Assembly (NCBI RefSeq): GCF_002797755.1
Contig: NZ_PGFI01000011.1
Coordinates: forward strand, 1,612,001 to 1,676,000
Direction: 5' to 3'
Length of the DNA stretch: 64,000 bases
Source of the DNA: Brevirhabdus pacifica
GTDB lineage: Bacteria; Pseudomonadota; Alphaproteobacteria; Rhodobacterales; Rhodobacteraceae
This document shows, piece after piece, positions 16,748 to 26,229 of the stretch. The stretch's first letter is position 1, and each line of letters opens with the position of its first letter. The notes beneath the pieces were generated by a model. That model saw nothing but the letters and a program-made list of their open reading frames with translations, was not told the origin of the DNA and did not search any database. Both the position numbers and the translations under genes were made by a program.

Positions 16748-16761
16748 TGTTAGCGCTAACA
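16748..16761. promoter_or_regulatory. LacI/GalR-family operator upstream of edd
   Basis: TGTTAGCGCTAACA is a perfect 14-bp palindrome with a central CG step, the classic shape for LacI-family operators. It lies 70 nt upstream of the edd start codon. Sugar-responsive control of the Entner-Doudoroff genes by a LacI-type repressor is the natural reading. No LacI-family gene is present in the window. Confidence 0.6.
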
Positions 16762-16830
16762 TATTCTGCTACTTCATCTGCCGTAAAGGAAAGGCGCGCC
16801 CGAGTCGCCCGCCCAAGGAGGAATGCAGCC

Positions 16831-18633
16831 ATGCCCATGAACGAGACCCTGCGCCGGGTTACCGACCGCATCGTCGAGCGCAGCGAGCACCGTCGCGGCC
16901 CCTACCTCGAGCGCATGGAAGCGGCCCGTAGCGCGGGCCCCCGCCGCGCCCACCTGACCTGTGGCAACCAGGCCCATGCCTACGCCGCGACCGGCCCCGA
17001 CAAGGACCGGCTGAGCGAAAGCCGCGCGCCCAACCTCGGGATCGTGACGGCCTATAACGACATGCTGTCGGCCCACCAGCCCTTCGAGGAATATCCCGCG
17101 ATCCTGCGCGAGGCCGCCCGCGCGGCGGGGGCCACGGCGCAGGTGGCAGGCGGCGTGCCGGCCATGTGCGATGGCGTCACCCAGGGCCAGCCGGGGATGG
17201 AGCTGTCGCTCTTCTCGCGCGACGTGATCGCGATGGCGGCCGGCATCTCGCTGTCGCACAACACGTTTGACGCGGCGGCCTTCCTGGGCGTCTGCGACAA
17301 GATCGTGCCGGGGCTGGTGATGGCCGCGGCGACCTTCGGGCATCTGCCCACGGTCTTCATCCCCGCCGGCCCAATGGTCAGCGGTCTGCCCAATGACGAG
17401 AAGGCCCGCGTGCGCCAGCAGTTCGCGGCAGGCGAGGTTGGCCGCAAGGAACTGATGGCGGCCGAGATGGCCTCCTACCACGGGCCGGGCACCTGCACAT
17501 TTTACGGCACCGCCAATTCCAACCAGATGCTGATGGAATTCATGGGGCTGCACCTGCCCGGCGCGTCCTTCGTCAATCCCGGCACGCCCCTGCGCGAGGC
17601 GCTGACCCGCGCCGCCGTGGCCCGGGTCGTGTCCCTGTCGGACTTGGGCGGCGATTACACGCCCGTCGGTCATGTTCTGGACGAGCGGGCCTTCGTCAAC
17701 GGCATGGTCGGCCTGATGGCGACCGGCGGTTCGACCAACCTGATCCTGCACCTGCCGGCGATGGCCCGGGCGGCGGGGATCGAGATTCTTCCCGCCGATT
17801 TCGCCGAGATCTCCGAGGTGGTGCCGCTTCTGGCGCGGGTCTATCCCAATGGCCTTGCGGACGTGAACCATTTCCACGCCGCGGGCGGGCTGGCCTATGT
17901 CATCGGCGAGTTGCTGGACGCGGGCCTGCTGCATCCCGACGTGCTGACCATCGCCGGCCCCGGTTTGGAGCGTTATACCCAGGAACCCGTCCTGCGCGAC
18001 GGACAGCTTGAGTGGCGCGACGCAGGGCGCACCAGCCATAACGACAAGATCGTGCGCCCGGTGGCGGACCCCTTCCAGTCCACCGGCGGCGTGGCCCAGC
18101 TTGACGGCAACCTCGGCCACGGGGTCATCAAGGTCTCGGCCGTGAAGCCCGAGCTTCAGACCGTGGAGGCCCCTGCCCGCGTCTTCGAGACCCAGGAGGC
18201 CGTGCGCGATGCCTTCAAGGCCGGAGAACTGGACGGCGACGCGGTGATCGTGGTGCGCTTCCAGGGCCCCCGCGCCAATGGGATGCCCGAATTGCACGGT
18301 CTGACGCCAGTGCTGTCGGTCCTGCTGGACCGGGGCCACAAGGTGGCGTTGGTGACAGACGGGCGGATGTCCGGTGCCTCGGGCAAGGTGCCCGCCGCGA
18401 TCCACGTCTGCCCCGAGGCCGCCGACGGCGGTCCGCTGGCACGGCTGCGCGACGGAGACATCATTCGCGTCGATGCACCTGCCGGCAGGCTTGAGGTGCT
18501 GTCCGACATCTCGGACCGGGCCGCAGCCCAGGTCGACCTGAGCGCCAGCGCCTTCGGATCGGGCCGTGAGCTGTTCGAGGTGTTCCGCCGCAACGTGGGC
18601 GCGGCAAGCGCCGGCGCCGGCTGCGCCGTCTGA
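16831..18633 (+). CDS. edd: 6-phosphogluconate dehydratase
   Basis: First enzyme of the Entner-Doudoroff branch: 6-phosphogluconate to 2-keto-3-deoxy-6-phosphogluconate plus water. The 600-aa length equals the family norm. It belongs to the IlvD/Edd Fe-S dehydratases; TCGNQAHAY (near 46), [18 protein letters not shown] (near 110-130) with a cluster Cys, and [11 protein letters not shown] (near 150) with another are visible. AAGGAGG sits 9 nt before the ATG at 16831. eda follows 81 nt later. A LacI-type palindrome lies upstream. Confidence 0.95.
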   Translation: MPMNETLRRVTDRIVERSEHRRGPYLERMEAARSAGPRRAHLTCGNQAHAYAATGPDKDRLSESRAPNLGIVTAYNDMLSAHQPFEEYPAILREAARAAGATAQVAGGVPAMCDGVTQGQPGMELSLFSRDVIAMAAGISLSHNTFDAAAFLGVCDKIVPGLVMAAATFGHLPTVFIPAGPMVSGLPNDEKARVRQQFAAGEVGRKELMAAEMASYHGPGTCTFYGTANSNQMLMEFMGLHLPGASFVNPGTPLREALTRAAVARVVSLSDLGGDYTPVGHVLDERAFVNGMVGLMATGGSTNLILHLPAMARAAGIEILPADFAEISEVVPLLARVYPNGLADVNHFHAAGGLAYVIGELLDAGLLHPDVLTIAGPGLERYTQEPVLRDGQLEWRDAGRTSHNDKIVRPVADPFQSTGGVAQLDGNLGHGVIKVSAVKPELQTVEAPARVFETQEAVRDAFKAGELDGDAVIVVRFQGPRANGMPELHGLTPVLSVLLDRGHKVALVTDGRMSGASGKVPAAIHVCPEAADGGPLARLRDGDIIRVDAPAGRLEVLSDISDRAAAQVDLSASAFGSGRELFEVFRRNVGAASAGAGCAV

Positions 18634-18714
18634 GGCCCCTGCCCGATCGTCCACTCGTCCGCCTGAAACCGCCAAGACCGCCCCTGAAGACCGCCCTTGC
18701 CCGAGGATTTCGCC

Positions 18715-19365
18715 ATGACCCTTTCGACCGCCGACGCCAACCGCTTCCTGCGCGATCTTTGCGCCCGCGCGCCCATCATCCCGGTGCTGGTGATCGAGGA
18801 TGCCGCAAGCGCCGCCGATCTGGCCCGCGCCCTCGTCGCCGGGGGGCTGCCCGCGCTCGAGGTCACGCTGCGCACCCCTGCCGCGCTGGACGCGATCCGC
18901 GAGATGGCCGGGGTCGAAGGGGGTGTCGTCGGGGCCGGGACGCTTCTGTCGCCCGCCGACATCGCCCGCGCGGTCGATGCCGGGGCGCGGTTCGGCGTGG
19001 CGCCAGGCGCCACCGACCGGCTTCTGGATGCGGCCGCCGAGGCGGGTCTGCCGATCCTGCCGGGCGCGGTCACCGCCACCGAGGCCATGCGCCTGATCGA
19101 GCGCGGGGTCGAGATTGCCAAGTTCTTCCCCGCCGAAACCTCTGGCGGCGCGGCGGCGCTGAAGGCCCTGGGCGGGCCGCTGCCTCAGCTGTCCTTCTGC
19201 CCCACGGGCGGGATCACGCCCCAGAACGCCGCAAGCTATCTGTCGTTGCCGAACGTGGTCTGCGCCGGTGGCTCCTGGGTGGCCCCGGGTGATCTTGTGC
19301 GCGCGGGCGACTGGGTCGGGATCGAGGCCCTGGCGCGCGAGGCCGCGGCCCTGCCCCGCGCCTGA
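18715..19365 (+). CDS. eda: KDPG/KHG aldolase
   Basis: 2-dehydro-3-deoxy-phosphogluconate aldolase, which splits KDPG into pyruvate and glyceraldehyde-3-phosphate. A 216-aa class I TIM-barrel. The Schiff-base lysine is in EIAKFFPAE, and the general base Glu is in [22 protein letters not shown] and [11 protein letters not shown] hold phosphate-binding glycines. The ATG at 18715 follows GAGGATTTC; a longer TTG reading is unnecessary. It pairs with edd to give the complete Entner-Doudoroff branch. Confidence 0.94.
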   Translation: MTLSTADANRFLRDLCARAPIIPVLVIEDAASAADLARALVAGGLPALEVTLRTPAALDAIREMAGVEGGVVGAGTLLSPADIARAVDAGARFGVAPGATDRLLDAAAEAGLPILPGAVTATEAMRLIERGVEIAKFFPAETSGGAAALKALGGPLPQLSFCPTGGITPQNAASYLSLPNVVCAGGSWVAPGDLVRAGDWVGIEALAREAAALPRA

Positions 19366-19408
19366 TCCAACGCGACCGCGACCGGCCGGGCGGGACCGGC
19401 GCAGGCTT

Positions 19409-19678
19409 TCACTCGGGGACGCGCGCCTTGCGCCCGCCCCGGCGCCCCGGAGCTTCGTGGGACGCGGCCCCTTCCATCAGCACAGCGGTCATCGGATGAC
19501 CCTGCGAGTCGGCGCTGTGCCGCTCCAGAAGCTGGCGGATGTCGGCGGCGGTGTCGCGCTCGTCTGCGCTGCTCAGCGCCCAGTCCAGGAAGATCGAGCG
19601 GCACTCGGCCCGGGTGATCCCCTCCATGCGATAGGCCTCGCGGATCAGGCCCTTGGGGTCCAGCGTATCCTTGATCAA
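19409..19678 (-). CDS. hypothetical protein coupled to glnE (89 aa)
   Basis: An 89-aa protein. The N-terminal 45 residues (MIKDTLDPKGLIREAYRM) are well-formed and likely helical, followed by an acidic helix (DERDTAADIRQLLERH) and a basic, glycine-rich tail. I recognise no domain. Its ATG overlaps the glnE stop as ATGA, so it is translated with the glutamine synthetase adenylyltransferase, and may be linked to nitrogen control. It ends 43 nt from the convergent eda. Confidence 0.65.
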   Translation of the reverse strand: MIKDTLDPKGLIREAYRMEGITRAECRSIFLDWALSSADERDTAADIRQLLERHSADSQGHPMTAVLMEGAASHEAPGRRGGRKARVPE

Positions 19679-22509
19679 TTCTCCGTCTCCCTGTCTTCGG
19701 CGTTTGCGGCAGGTGCGCGATCCGGGCCGGGCCGGATGCCGAAGGCGCCTTCGATCAGCGCCGCCGCCTCGGCCTTGCAGCTTTCCACCAGGGCGACAAG
19801 CCTGTCCATGCTTTCCTCGCCGGTCTCGCGCAGAAGGAAATCCTGCGCGCCCCGGCCCAAGCCCTCCGGCCCGACCTCATTGCGCCCCAACAGGCGCATG
19901 CCCTGGTTGACGCGGGTCTGCAGGGCGTGGGCGTGGTCCAGCCCGTTGGCCGTGGCCTCTGTAATGATACCCGCAGCGACGGCCTGGTCCAACTGACCCT
20001 GCAAGGTCGTCTCGGCCCCGCCGGCCAGCAGCGTCGCGGCCTGGGCCGCAAGCTCGATATCCTGAAGACCGCCGGGGCCGGATTTCACGTCCCAGGGACC
20101 GCGCGCGGGCTTTGCCTCGGCCAGCCGCCGGCGCATGTCGGCCCAGTCGGCAAGGATCTTTTCCCGGTCGCGGGGCCCGGCCAGAAGCGTGCGGCGGAAG
20201 ACCTCGGTCTCGGCCGCGAGGTCGGGGGCACCGGCCACGACGACGGCCCGGGTCAGGGCCAGGTGTTCCCAGGTCCAGGCCTCCTCGGACTGGTAGGTGG
20301 TGAAGGAGGCCAGCGAGGTTGCGACCGGCCCTTGCCGCCCCGAGGGTCGCAGGCGCATGTCGACCTCGTATAGCTGCCCGCCTGCCATCCGCGCCGAAAG
20401 CGCCGTCACCAGCGCCTGGGTCAACCGCGCGTAATAGGTGCGCGCGGCCAGCGGGCGCCTGCCGTCCGAGGCCTCGACGCCATCCGCATCATAGATGACG
20501 ATCAGATCCAGATCCGAAGCCGCGTTCAGACTGCCCGCCCCCAGGGAGCCCATGCCAAGCACCACCGCGCCCCGCCCCGGCGCGGGCCCGTGGCGGCGGG
20601 CGAACTCTGCCCCGATGGCGGGCCAGAGGCCGGTCAGCACCGCGCGCGCAAGATCCGCGTATTGCCGTCCCGCGGTCTCGGCATCGACCAAGCCGCGCAG
20701 ATGGTGCACCCCGATGCGGAAATGCCATTCCTGGGACCAGCGCCGGGTCTCGACAAGCTGATCCTCGTAATCGCCGATCCCGGCCAGGCGCGCCGACAGC
20801 TCCGAGCCAAGGGCCTCGGCGCCCGGCCATTCCTCGAAGAACGACCCGCCCAGCACCGCGTCCAGCACCCCGGGATTGCGCGACAGATGGCTGGCCAACC
20901 CCGGCGCCGTGGCGCAGATGTCGATCAGCAGGTCGACGAGGTGACGGTTGGCGTCGAACAGCGCGAAAAGCTGAACTCCCGCCGGCAAGCCCTTGAGAAA
21001 CTGGTCGAACTGGATCAGCGCCTCCTGCGGCCGGGCGGAGCGGTTGAGGCGGTCGATGATGCCGGGGCGCAGGCGGCCGAAGGTCTCCACCGCCCGTTCC
21101 GAGCGCAGGGCGGGATAGCCGGGCCAGCGGTCGATGATCTCGGCCATCTCGGGCGCCACCTCGTCGGGCATCGGCACGGCGGGTGCGTCGGGGGCGAAGA
21201 ACGGCTCCATCAGGCGGGCGACATCGCCAAGCCGCTCCTCCAGCCGGGCGCGGAAGGCCGCGGTGTCCCCCTCGCCCATGAACCGGGCCAACCGATCAAA
21301 CCCCTCGGGGCTGCGGGGCAGTTGGTGGGTCTGGGCATCGTTGAGCATCTGGAGCCGATGCTCGACCTCCCGGTGCTGGGCATAGCGCTCCGCAAGCAGC
21401 TCACGCTCCCCCTGCTCGATCCAGCCTTTCTCGGCAAGACGCGCCAACCCCTCGACCGTGCCGCGCACCCGCAGGTCGGCATCCCGCCCGCCCGAGATAA
21501 GCTGATGGGTCTGGGTGAAGAATTCGATCTCGCGGATCCCGCCGACCCCCAGCTTCATGTCGTGCCCCTCAAGCGCGATGCGCCCCGACAGACCCTTGTG
21601 GGCGCGGATGCGCAGGCGCATGTCATGGGCGTCCTGGATCGCCACGAAATCCAGGTGCCGGCGCCAGACAAAGGGGCGCAGGATATCCAGAAAACGCTGA
21701 CCGGCGGCCAGGTCGCCCGCGGCGGCGCGGGCCTTGATGTAGGCCGCGCGTTCCCATGTCCGCCCCTCGCTTTCATAGTAGCGTTCGGCCGCGTCCATCG
21801 ACAGGCAGACCGGAGTCACCGACGGGTCGGGCCGCAGCCGCAGGTCGGTGCGGAAGACATAGCCTGCGTCGGTCAGGTCCGACAGCATCCCGGCCATGCG
21901 CCGCACGACCCGGATCAGCACCGCCCGCGCTTCCCCGGCCTCGGCCCCGTAGCGGCTTTCGTCGAAAAGGCAGATCAGGTCGATGTCCGAGGAATAGTTC
22001 AGCTCGCCCGCGCCCATCTTGCCCATGGCCAGCACCAGGAGACCCGCGCTGGTGGTCAGGTCATCCTCGGTCATGCCCGGAAGCTTGCCGCGCCGGATCT
22101 CGGCGGCCAGGAAATGATCGATCGCGACCTGCACGGCGCGGTCGGCAAACTCGGTCAGCGTGCCGGTCACCTGTTCCAGATCCCAGATCCCGCCCAGATC
22201 GGCCAGCGCCACCAGCACCGCCATCCGCCCCTTGAGGCGGCGCAGACCCTCGGCGGTGCCCGCCCCCTCCAGCCCGGCAAATCCGTCCATCAGGGCCCGG
22301 CGGGCGGCCTGGGGCGGCATCTGAAGCACCTCGGACAGCCATTCAGCCTCGCGCGTCAGAAGCCCGGCCAAATAGGGGCTGCACCCCGCGGCCCCGCCGA
22401 TCAGACCCGTGAGCTCGGGCGCAAGATGGGTGAAGTGGCCCGCCACGTCGGCACCCCGGTCGGGGTCATGGGGAATCGGGTTTCTGGTGATGCGGCTTGC
22501 GAAATCCAT
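19675..22509 (-). CDS. glnE: bifunctional glutamine synthetase adenylyltransferase/deadenylase
   Basis: A 944-aa enzyme that adenylylates and deadenylylates glutamine synthetase in response to PII and glutamine. It has two nucleotidyltransferase domains: the N-terminal deadenylylase core at about 170-260 with GKMGAGELNYSSDIDL, and the C-terminal adenylylase core with GMGSLGAGSLNAASDLDL near 690. Both retain the paired Asp residues (DxD). The start at 22509 (MDFASRITRN) is chosen because the upstream part of the open frame is basic and low-complexity. It is followed by an overlapping 89-aa gene. Confidence 0.93.
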   Translation of the reverse strand: MDFASRITRNPIPHDPDRGADVAGHFTHLAPELTGLIGGAAGCSPYLAGLLTREAEWLSEVLQMPPQAARRALMDGFAGLEGAGTAEGLRRLKGRMAVLVALADLGGIWDLEQVTGTLTEFADRAVQVAIDHFLAAEIRRGKLPGMTEDDLTTSAGLLVLAMGKMGAGELNYSSDIDLICLFDESRYGAEAGEARAVLIRVVRRMAGMLSDLTDAGYVFRTDLRLRPDPSVTPVCLSMDAAERYYESEGRTWERAAYIKARAAAGDLAAGQRFLDILRPFVWRRHLDFVAIQDAHDMRLRIRAHKGLSGRIALEGHDMKLGVGGIREIEFFTQTHQLISGGRDADLRVRGTVEGLARLAEKGWIEQGERELLAERYAQHREVEHRLQMLNDAQTHQLPRSPEGFDRLARFMGEGDTAAFRARLEERLGDVARLMEPFFAPDAPAVPMPDEVAPEMAEIIDRWPGYPALRSERAVETFGRLRPGIIDRLNRSARPQEALIQFDQFLKGLPAGVQLFALFDANRHLVDLLIDICATAPGLASHLSRNPGVLDAVLGGSFFEEWPGAEALGSELSARLAGIGDYEDQLVETRRWSQEWHFRIGVHHLRGLVDAETAGRQYADLARAVLTGLWPAIGAEFARRHGPAPGRGAVVLGMGSLGAGSLNAASDLDLIVIYDADGVEASDGRRPLAARTYYARLTQALVTALSARMAGGQLYEVDMRLRPSGRQGPVATSLASFTTYQSEEAWTWEHLALTRAVVVAGAPDLAAETEVFRRTLLAGPRDREKILADWADMRRRLAEAKPARGPWDVKSGPGGLQDIELAAQAATLLAGGAETTLQGQLDQAVAAGIITEATANGLDHAHALQTRVNQGMRLLGRNEVGPEGLGRGAQDFLLRETGEESMDRLVALVESCKAEAAALIEGAFGIRPGPDRAPAANAEDRETEN

Positions 22510-22693
22510 GGAAGAGGATGTGCCCCTCGGCGCGGAATGGTCAATGACATGAATGCGATGGAAGACGGGGAAGCGTGCGTGGCGGATTTTCTTGGCCCCA
22601 CCTCTTGCACGGCGGCGGCGGCTTCCCATCTATGTAAATGTGAATAACATTCACTTCTCGGAACCGCCCAAAGCAACCTCGGAGTATTTCCTG

Positions 22694-23146
22694 ATGAGCA
22701 CCGTCTCGACCTGGCCCGCCATGGCTGAAAACTGGCTCGACGCCCGTGGCAAGCCCGCGTGGCTTGGCGCTGCCGCCCTGGGCCTTGTCCTTTTCTGGCC
22801 CATCGGCCTGGCGATCCTTGCCTACCGTTTCGTGGGTCGCAAGTTCATCGCAGGCTCGCCCATCGCCAAGGCGGCCCCCGCGGCGGCCTATGCCTTCCGC
22901 TCCTCGGGCAACCAGGCCTTCGACAGCTACAAGGCCGAAACCCTGCGCCGCCTCGAGGACGAACAGCGCGCCTTCGAAAGCTTCCTGCAGCGCCTGCGCG
23001 AAGCCCGTGACAAGGCCGAGTTCGACCAGTTCATGAAGGACCGTGGCAACACCCCCGCGACCCCCGAGGCCGCACCCGCGACCGGCGCGACCGGCAACCG
23101 CGACGACGATGCCGGCACGGCCGACCCCCGCGCGGCCTTCGCCTGA
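22694..23146 (+). CDS. DUF2852 domain protein
   Basis: A 150-aa membrane protein. A single hydrophobic segment (LGLVLFWPIGLAILAYRFV, about 35-53) is followed by a conserved FDSYKAETLRRLEDEQRAFESF helix region (charged coiled-coil-like) and a disordered Thr/Ala/Asp tail. This order is typical of the DUF2852 family in alphaproteobacteria; its function is unknown. The ATG at 22694 fixes the start ahead of MSTVSTW. The preceding 184 nt are the divergent spacer to glnE. An RDD gene follows 110 nt later. Confidence 0.78.
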   Translation: MSTVSTWPAMAENWLDARGKPAWLGAAALGLVLFWPIGLAILAYRFVGRKFIAGSPIAKAAPAAAYAFRSSGNQAFDSYKAETLRRLEDEQRAFESFLQRLREARDKAEFDQFMKDRGNTPATPEAAPATGATGNRDDDAGTADPRAAFA

Positions 23147-23256
23147 CGATCCCGGGCGGCCCCCTTTCGGGCGGGGCCGCCCCTTCCTATATTGGACCCA
23201 TGTCGAAGGCGGCTGACCGCAGCCCCCCGGCCCCGCAGATCCGCCAGAGGAATGTC

Positions 23257-23760
23257 ATGCATACCCAGCCCATCCATCACCGCCTGCCCGATCCCGTCGA
23301 ACAGGAGGAATTCTATCGCGACGTGCCCACCAAGCGGGCGATCGCCTGGATCGTCGACGTGCTGATCACGGCGCTGCTGACCGCGCTGGTGGTGCCCTTC
23401 ACTCTTTTCACCGCGCTCTTCTACCTGCCCTTCCTCTATATGCTGGTGGGCTGGATCTATCGCTCGGCCTCAATGGCGTCGGGTTCGGCCACGCTGGGCA
23501 TGCGGCTGACGGGTCTGGTGGTGCTGGACCGTGACGGCGACCGCCTGGATGCCGCGACGGCCGTTCTGCACACGACCGGCTACGTCGCCTCCATGAGCTT
23601 CGTGATCCCGCAGCTTGTGTCGGTGGCCTTGATGCTGACCTCGGCCCGCCGCCAGGGCCTCAGCGACATGGTGCTGGGCACCGTCGCCCTGAACCGCGCC
23701 GCCGAGTTCCACGAACCGGCCCGCCGCGAGGGGCGCGACGGGGCCGCCGGGCGGGCCTGA
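23257..23760 (+). CDS. RDD family membrane protein
   Basis: A 167-aa protein with the RDD fold: an R at the start of TM1 (PTKRAIAWIVDVLITAL) and the Asp of the same helix, two further hydrophobic segments (about 50-75 and 105-130), and GMRLTGLVVLDRDGDR between them. RDD proteins are small integral membrane proteins proposed to act in transport or stress; no substrate is known. GAGGAATGTC precedes the ATG at 23257. An intrinsic terminator follows. Confidence 0.82.
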   Translation: MHTQPIHHRLPDPVEQEEFYRDVPTKRAIAWIVDVLITALLTALVVPFTLFTALFYLPFLYMLVGWIYRSASMASGSATLGMRLTGLVVLDRDGDRLDAATAVLHTTGYVASMSFVIPQLVSVALMLTSARRQGLSDMVLGTVALNRAAEFHEPARREGRDGAAGRA

Positions 23761-23793
23761 ACCATCCCTTCGGGTCCCCCGTGGACCCCGGAG

Positions 23794-23831
23794 AAAGGGG
23801 TGCCCCGTCCTTTGGGTCGGCGGCACCCTTT
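23794..23831 (+). terminator. intrinsic terminator after the RDD gene
   Basis: AAAGGGGTGCC and GGCACCCTTT form a stem (one bulged G) around a 17-nt loop, followed by CTTTTGC, starting 33 nt past the stop. Confidence 0.6.
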
Positions 23832-23951
23832 CTTTTGCACAGGCCCCCTCGCCCACCCCTTCCAATCGCGGGCGAATGCCCCAAATGATTGTCTATTGGC
23901 TGCGCGCCTCGCTCTTGCTAACCTCGCCAAGACCCTGAGACAGATATCCCC

Positions 23952-24788
23952 ATGCGCCACACGCTGCCCATCGCGCCACAATTCTATGTGACCGCTCCAC
24001 AACCCTGTCCGTATCTCGACGGCCGGATGGAGCGTAAGCTGTTCACCGCATTGCAGGGCGATTACGCGGGAAAGCTCAACGACTCGCTGTCGAAACAGGG
24101 CTTCCGCCGCTCGCAGAACGTGCTTTACCGGCCTTCGTGCTCGGATTGCTCGGCCTGTCTGTCAGCACGGATCCGGGTCGCCGATTTCAAACCCTCGCGC
24201 AGCCAGCGGCGCACGCTGAACCGTAACCGATCCCTGCGGCGCGAGGCGACGTCGCCCTGGGCGACCGAGGATCAATACGCGCTTTTCCGGTCCTACCTAG
24301 AGGCGCGTCACGCCTCGGGCGGCATGGCGGACATGGACATCTTCGAGTTTGCCGCGATGATCGAGGAGACGCCCGTCCGCTCGCGCGTGGTCGAATACAC
24401 CCAGCCGGCCGATCCTGCCACGGGCAGCGATCAGCGGCTGGCCGCGGTCTGCCTGACGGACGTGATGGATGACGGGCTGTCGCTGGTCTATTCCTTCTAC
24501 GATCCGAACATGACCGAACGCTCGCTGGGCACCTATGTCATCCTCGATCATATCGAGATCGCGCGCGAAGCCGGGCTGCCCTATGTCTACATGGGCTACT
24601 GGGTGCCGGGCTCGTCCAAGATGGGCTACAAGGCGCGGTTCGACCCCGTTGAGATCTACCATGAGGGCGAGTGGAAAGAGCTTTCCGATCCCGCCACCTT
24701 CGAGGCCGACCCGCACCCGCTGTCGACCGATCCTATTGCCGAACAGGTGGCGCGCATCAACCTGCCGGATTCGCGCCCGACCGACTGA
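23952..24788 (+). CDS. bpt: aspartate/glutamate leucyltransferase (N-end rule aminoacyl transferase)
   Basis: A 278-aa aminoacyl-tRNA-protein transferase. It adds Leu from Leu-tRNA to proteins with N-terminal Asp or Glu, marking them for ClpS/ClpAP degradation. Conserved blocks are [14 protein letters not shown] near residue 20, the cysteine-rich [16 protein letters not shown] near 60, and [20 protein letters not shown] near 215. The Cys run is typical of the Ate1/Bpt N-terminal domain. Bpt rather than Aat is indicated by these blocks. It is monocistronic: preceded by a terminator and followed by a bidirectional one. Confidence 0.9.
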   Translation: MRHTLPIAPQFYVTAPQPCPYLDGRMERKLFTALQGDYAGKLNDSLSKQGFRRSQNVLYRPSCSDCSACLSARIRVADFKPSRSQRRTLNRNRSLRREATSPWATEDQYALFRSYLEARHASGGMADMDIFEFAAMIEETPVRSRVVEYTQPADPATGSDQRLAAVCLTDVMDDGLSLVYSFYDPNMTERSLGTYVILDHIEIAREAGLPYVYMGYWVPGSSKMGYKARFDPVEIYHEGEWKELSDPATFEADPHPLSTDPIAEQVARINLPDSRPTD

Positions 24789-24824
24789 GGCCGCCCGCTA
24801 TCGTCGTGCCTGTGGCCGCCACGA

Positions 24825-24858
24825 AAAACGCCCCCACGGTCTCCCGCGGGGGCGTTTT
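24825..24858. terminator. bidirectional intrinsic terminator between bpt and dctD
   Basis: AAAACGCCCCC pairs with GGGGGCGTTTT (with one inner mismatch and a further 3-bp GG/CC extension) around a TCTC loop. A on one side and T on the other allow use by both convergent genes, bpt (+) and dctD (-). Confidence 0.8.
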
Positions 24859-24893
24859 CATGTCTGCATCACGGGGCGCACGCGCCCTGAGGA

Positions 24894-26222
24894 TCAAAGG
24901 TAATCGGACCGGCTGAGGCCGTATTTCGCCATCTTCTCGTTCAGGGTCCGGCGTGGCAGGCAAAGCTCGTCCATCACGCTGGAGATGGAGCCCTTGTGCC
25001 GCCGCATGGTGTTGTCGATCAGCATTCGCTCGAACGCCTCGACATATTCCTTGAGCGGCTTGCCCTCGGTGGTCATCGTGGGTTCGATCTCGGAATTATC
25101 GGCCATCAGAAGCGACGCGATGGAGCCCGAGCCGCGCCGGTTCTGCAGCACCGCCCGTTCGGCCACGTTGATCAGCTGACGCACGTTGCCCGGCCACGGG
25201 GCCTGAAGCAGCTGGGCGGCTTCCTGAGCGCTCGCCTCAGGCTCCTCGGTGCCGTATTCCTCGGCGAACTGCTGACCGAAGCGGTTGAACAGCGTCAGGA
25301 TATCCTCGCCCCGCTGGCGCAGCGGCGGCATGGTGATCTTCATCGCCGCCAGGCGGTAATAAAGATCGGGGCGCAGCGCATCTTCGCAGGTCTTCTCGGC
25401 CTCCTGCATGTTGCAGATCGCCACCACGCGGGTTTCGGCAGGCGTGCCCTGGTCGTTGATAAAGGTCAGTAGCCGCGCCTGAAGCGTCTGGGGTAGCGCG
25501 TCGATGTCCTCCAGCAGCAGGGTGCCGCCACGGGCCTCCTCGGCCAGGGGAAGGCTGCCGTCGATCGTGGGGCCGAACAGCTTGGCCGAAAGCTCGTCCT
25601 CGCCGTAGGCGGCGCAGCTGACGAAACAGAACTTCTTGCCGGCGCGCGGACCCACGGCATGCAGCGCATGGGCCACCAGCGTCTTGCCGGTGCCAGTTTC
25701 GCCGTCGATCAGAACGTGGCTGTCGGCCTGGCCGAGGTCCAGGATGTCCTCGCGCAGCTGTTCCATCACCGGCGAAGACCCGATCAGCTTGCGCATCAGA
25801 ACCGTGCCGTCGCTCAGCTCCCGTCGCAGGGCGCGGTTGTCGAGGGTCAGGCGCCGGGTCTGGGTGGCACGCTTCGCCAGCTCGGTCATCCGGTCGGGGT
25901 TGAAGGGCTTTTCAAGAAAGTCATAGGCGCCGACGCGCATGGCCTCGACGGCCATGGGCACATCGCCGTGGCCGGTGATCATGATCACCGGCAGGGCCGA
26001 ATCGACGCTCATGAGCTTCTTGAGGAAGGACATACCGTCCATCCCGGGCATCTTGATGTCGCTGACGACAATACCCGGATAGTCGGAGCCAAGTGATTTC
26101 AGCGCGTCTTCTGCGCTGGAAAAGGTTTCGGTGTCGTACCCGCTCAGGGCCAGCCACTGGCTGATGGACTGGCGCATATCCTGCTCGTCATCGACGATCG
26201 CTATCTTCATACCTTCGGGCAT
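24894..26222 (-). CDS. dctD: DctD/NtrC-type response regulator lacking the GAFTGA loop
   Basis: A 442-aa two-component regulator: receiver 1-120 (phospho-acceptor Asp55 in VVSDIKMPG), AAA+ domain 140-380 and a C-terminal Fis-type HTH (SSVMDELCLPRRTLNEKM). Walker A is intact (GETGTGKT, 174-181). The sigma-54-contacting GAFTGA loop, which should follow LFG at 215-217, is deleted: the sequence runs LFGPTIDGSLPLAEEARGG. The Walker B motif reads LLLEDID, with Glu-Asp reversed from the usual Asp-Glu. It therefore probably does not drive sigma-54 as classical DctD does. Directly downstream of dctB (7-nt gap). The start at 26222 follows AGGAGCACC. Confidence 0.85.
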   Translation of the reverse strand: MPEGMKIAIVDDEQDMRQSISQWLALSGYDTETFSSAEDALKSLGSDYPGIVVSDIKMPGMDGMSFLKKLMSVDSALPVIMITGHGDVPMAVEAMRVGAYDFLEKPFNPDRMTELAKRATQTRRLTLDNRALRRELSDGTVLMRKLIGSSPVMEQLREDILDLGQADSHVLIDGETGTGKTLVAHALHAVGPRAGKKFCFVSCAAYGEDELSAKLFGPTIDGSLPLAEEARGGTLLLEDIDALPQTLQARLLTFINDQGTPAETRVVAICNMQEAEKTCEDALRPDLYYRLAAMKITMPPLRQRGEDILTLFNRFGQQFAEEYGTEEPEASAQEAAQLLQAPWPGNVRQLINVAERAVLQNRRGSGSIASLLMADNSEIEPTMTTEGKPLKEYVEAFERMLIDNTMRRHKGSISSVMDELCLPRRTLNEKMAKYGLSRSDYL

Positions 26223-26229
26223 GGTGCTC

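Noticed and set aside
20590-22647. A 685-aa plus-strand frame opposite glnE
   Set aside because: The glnE reading on the other strand carries both nucleotidyltransferase cores; this is an antisense shadow.
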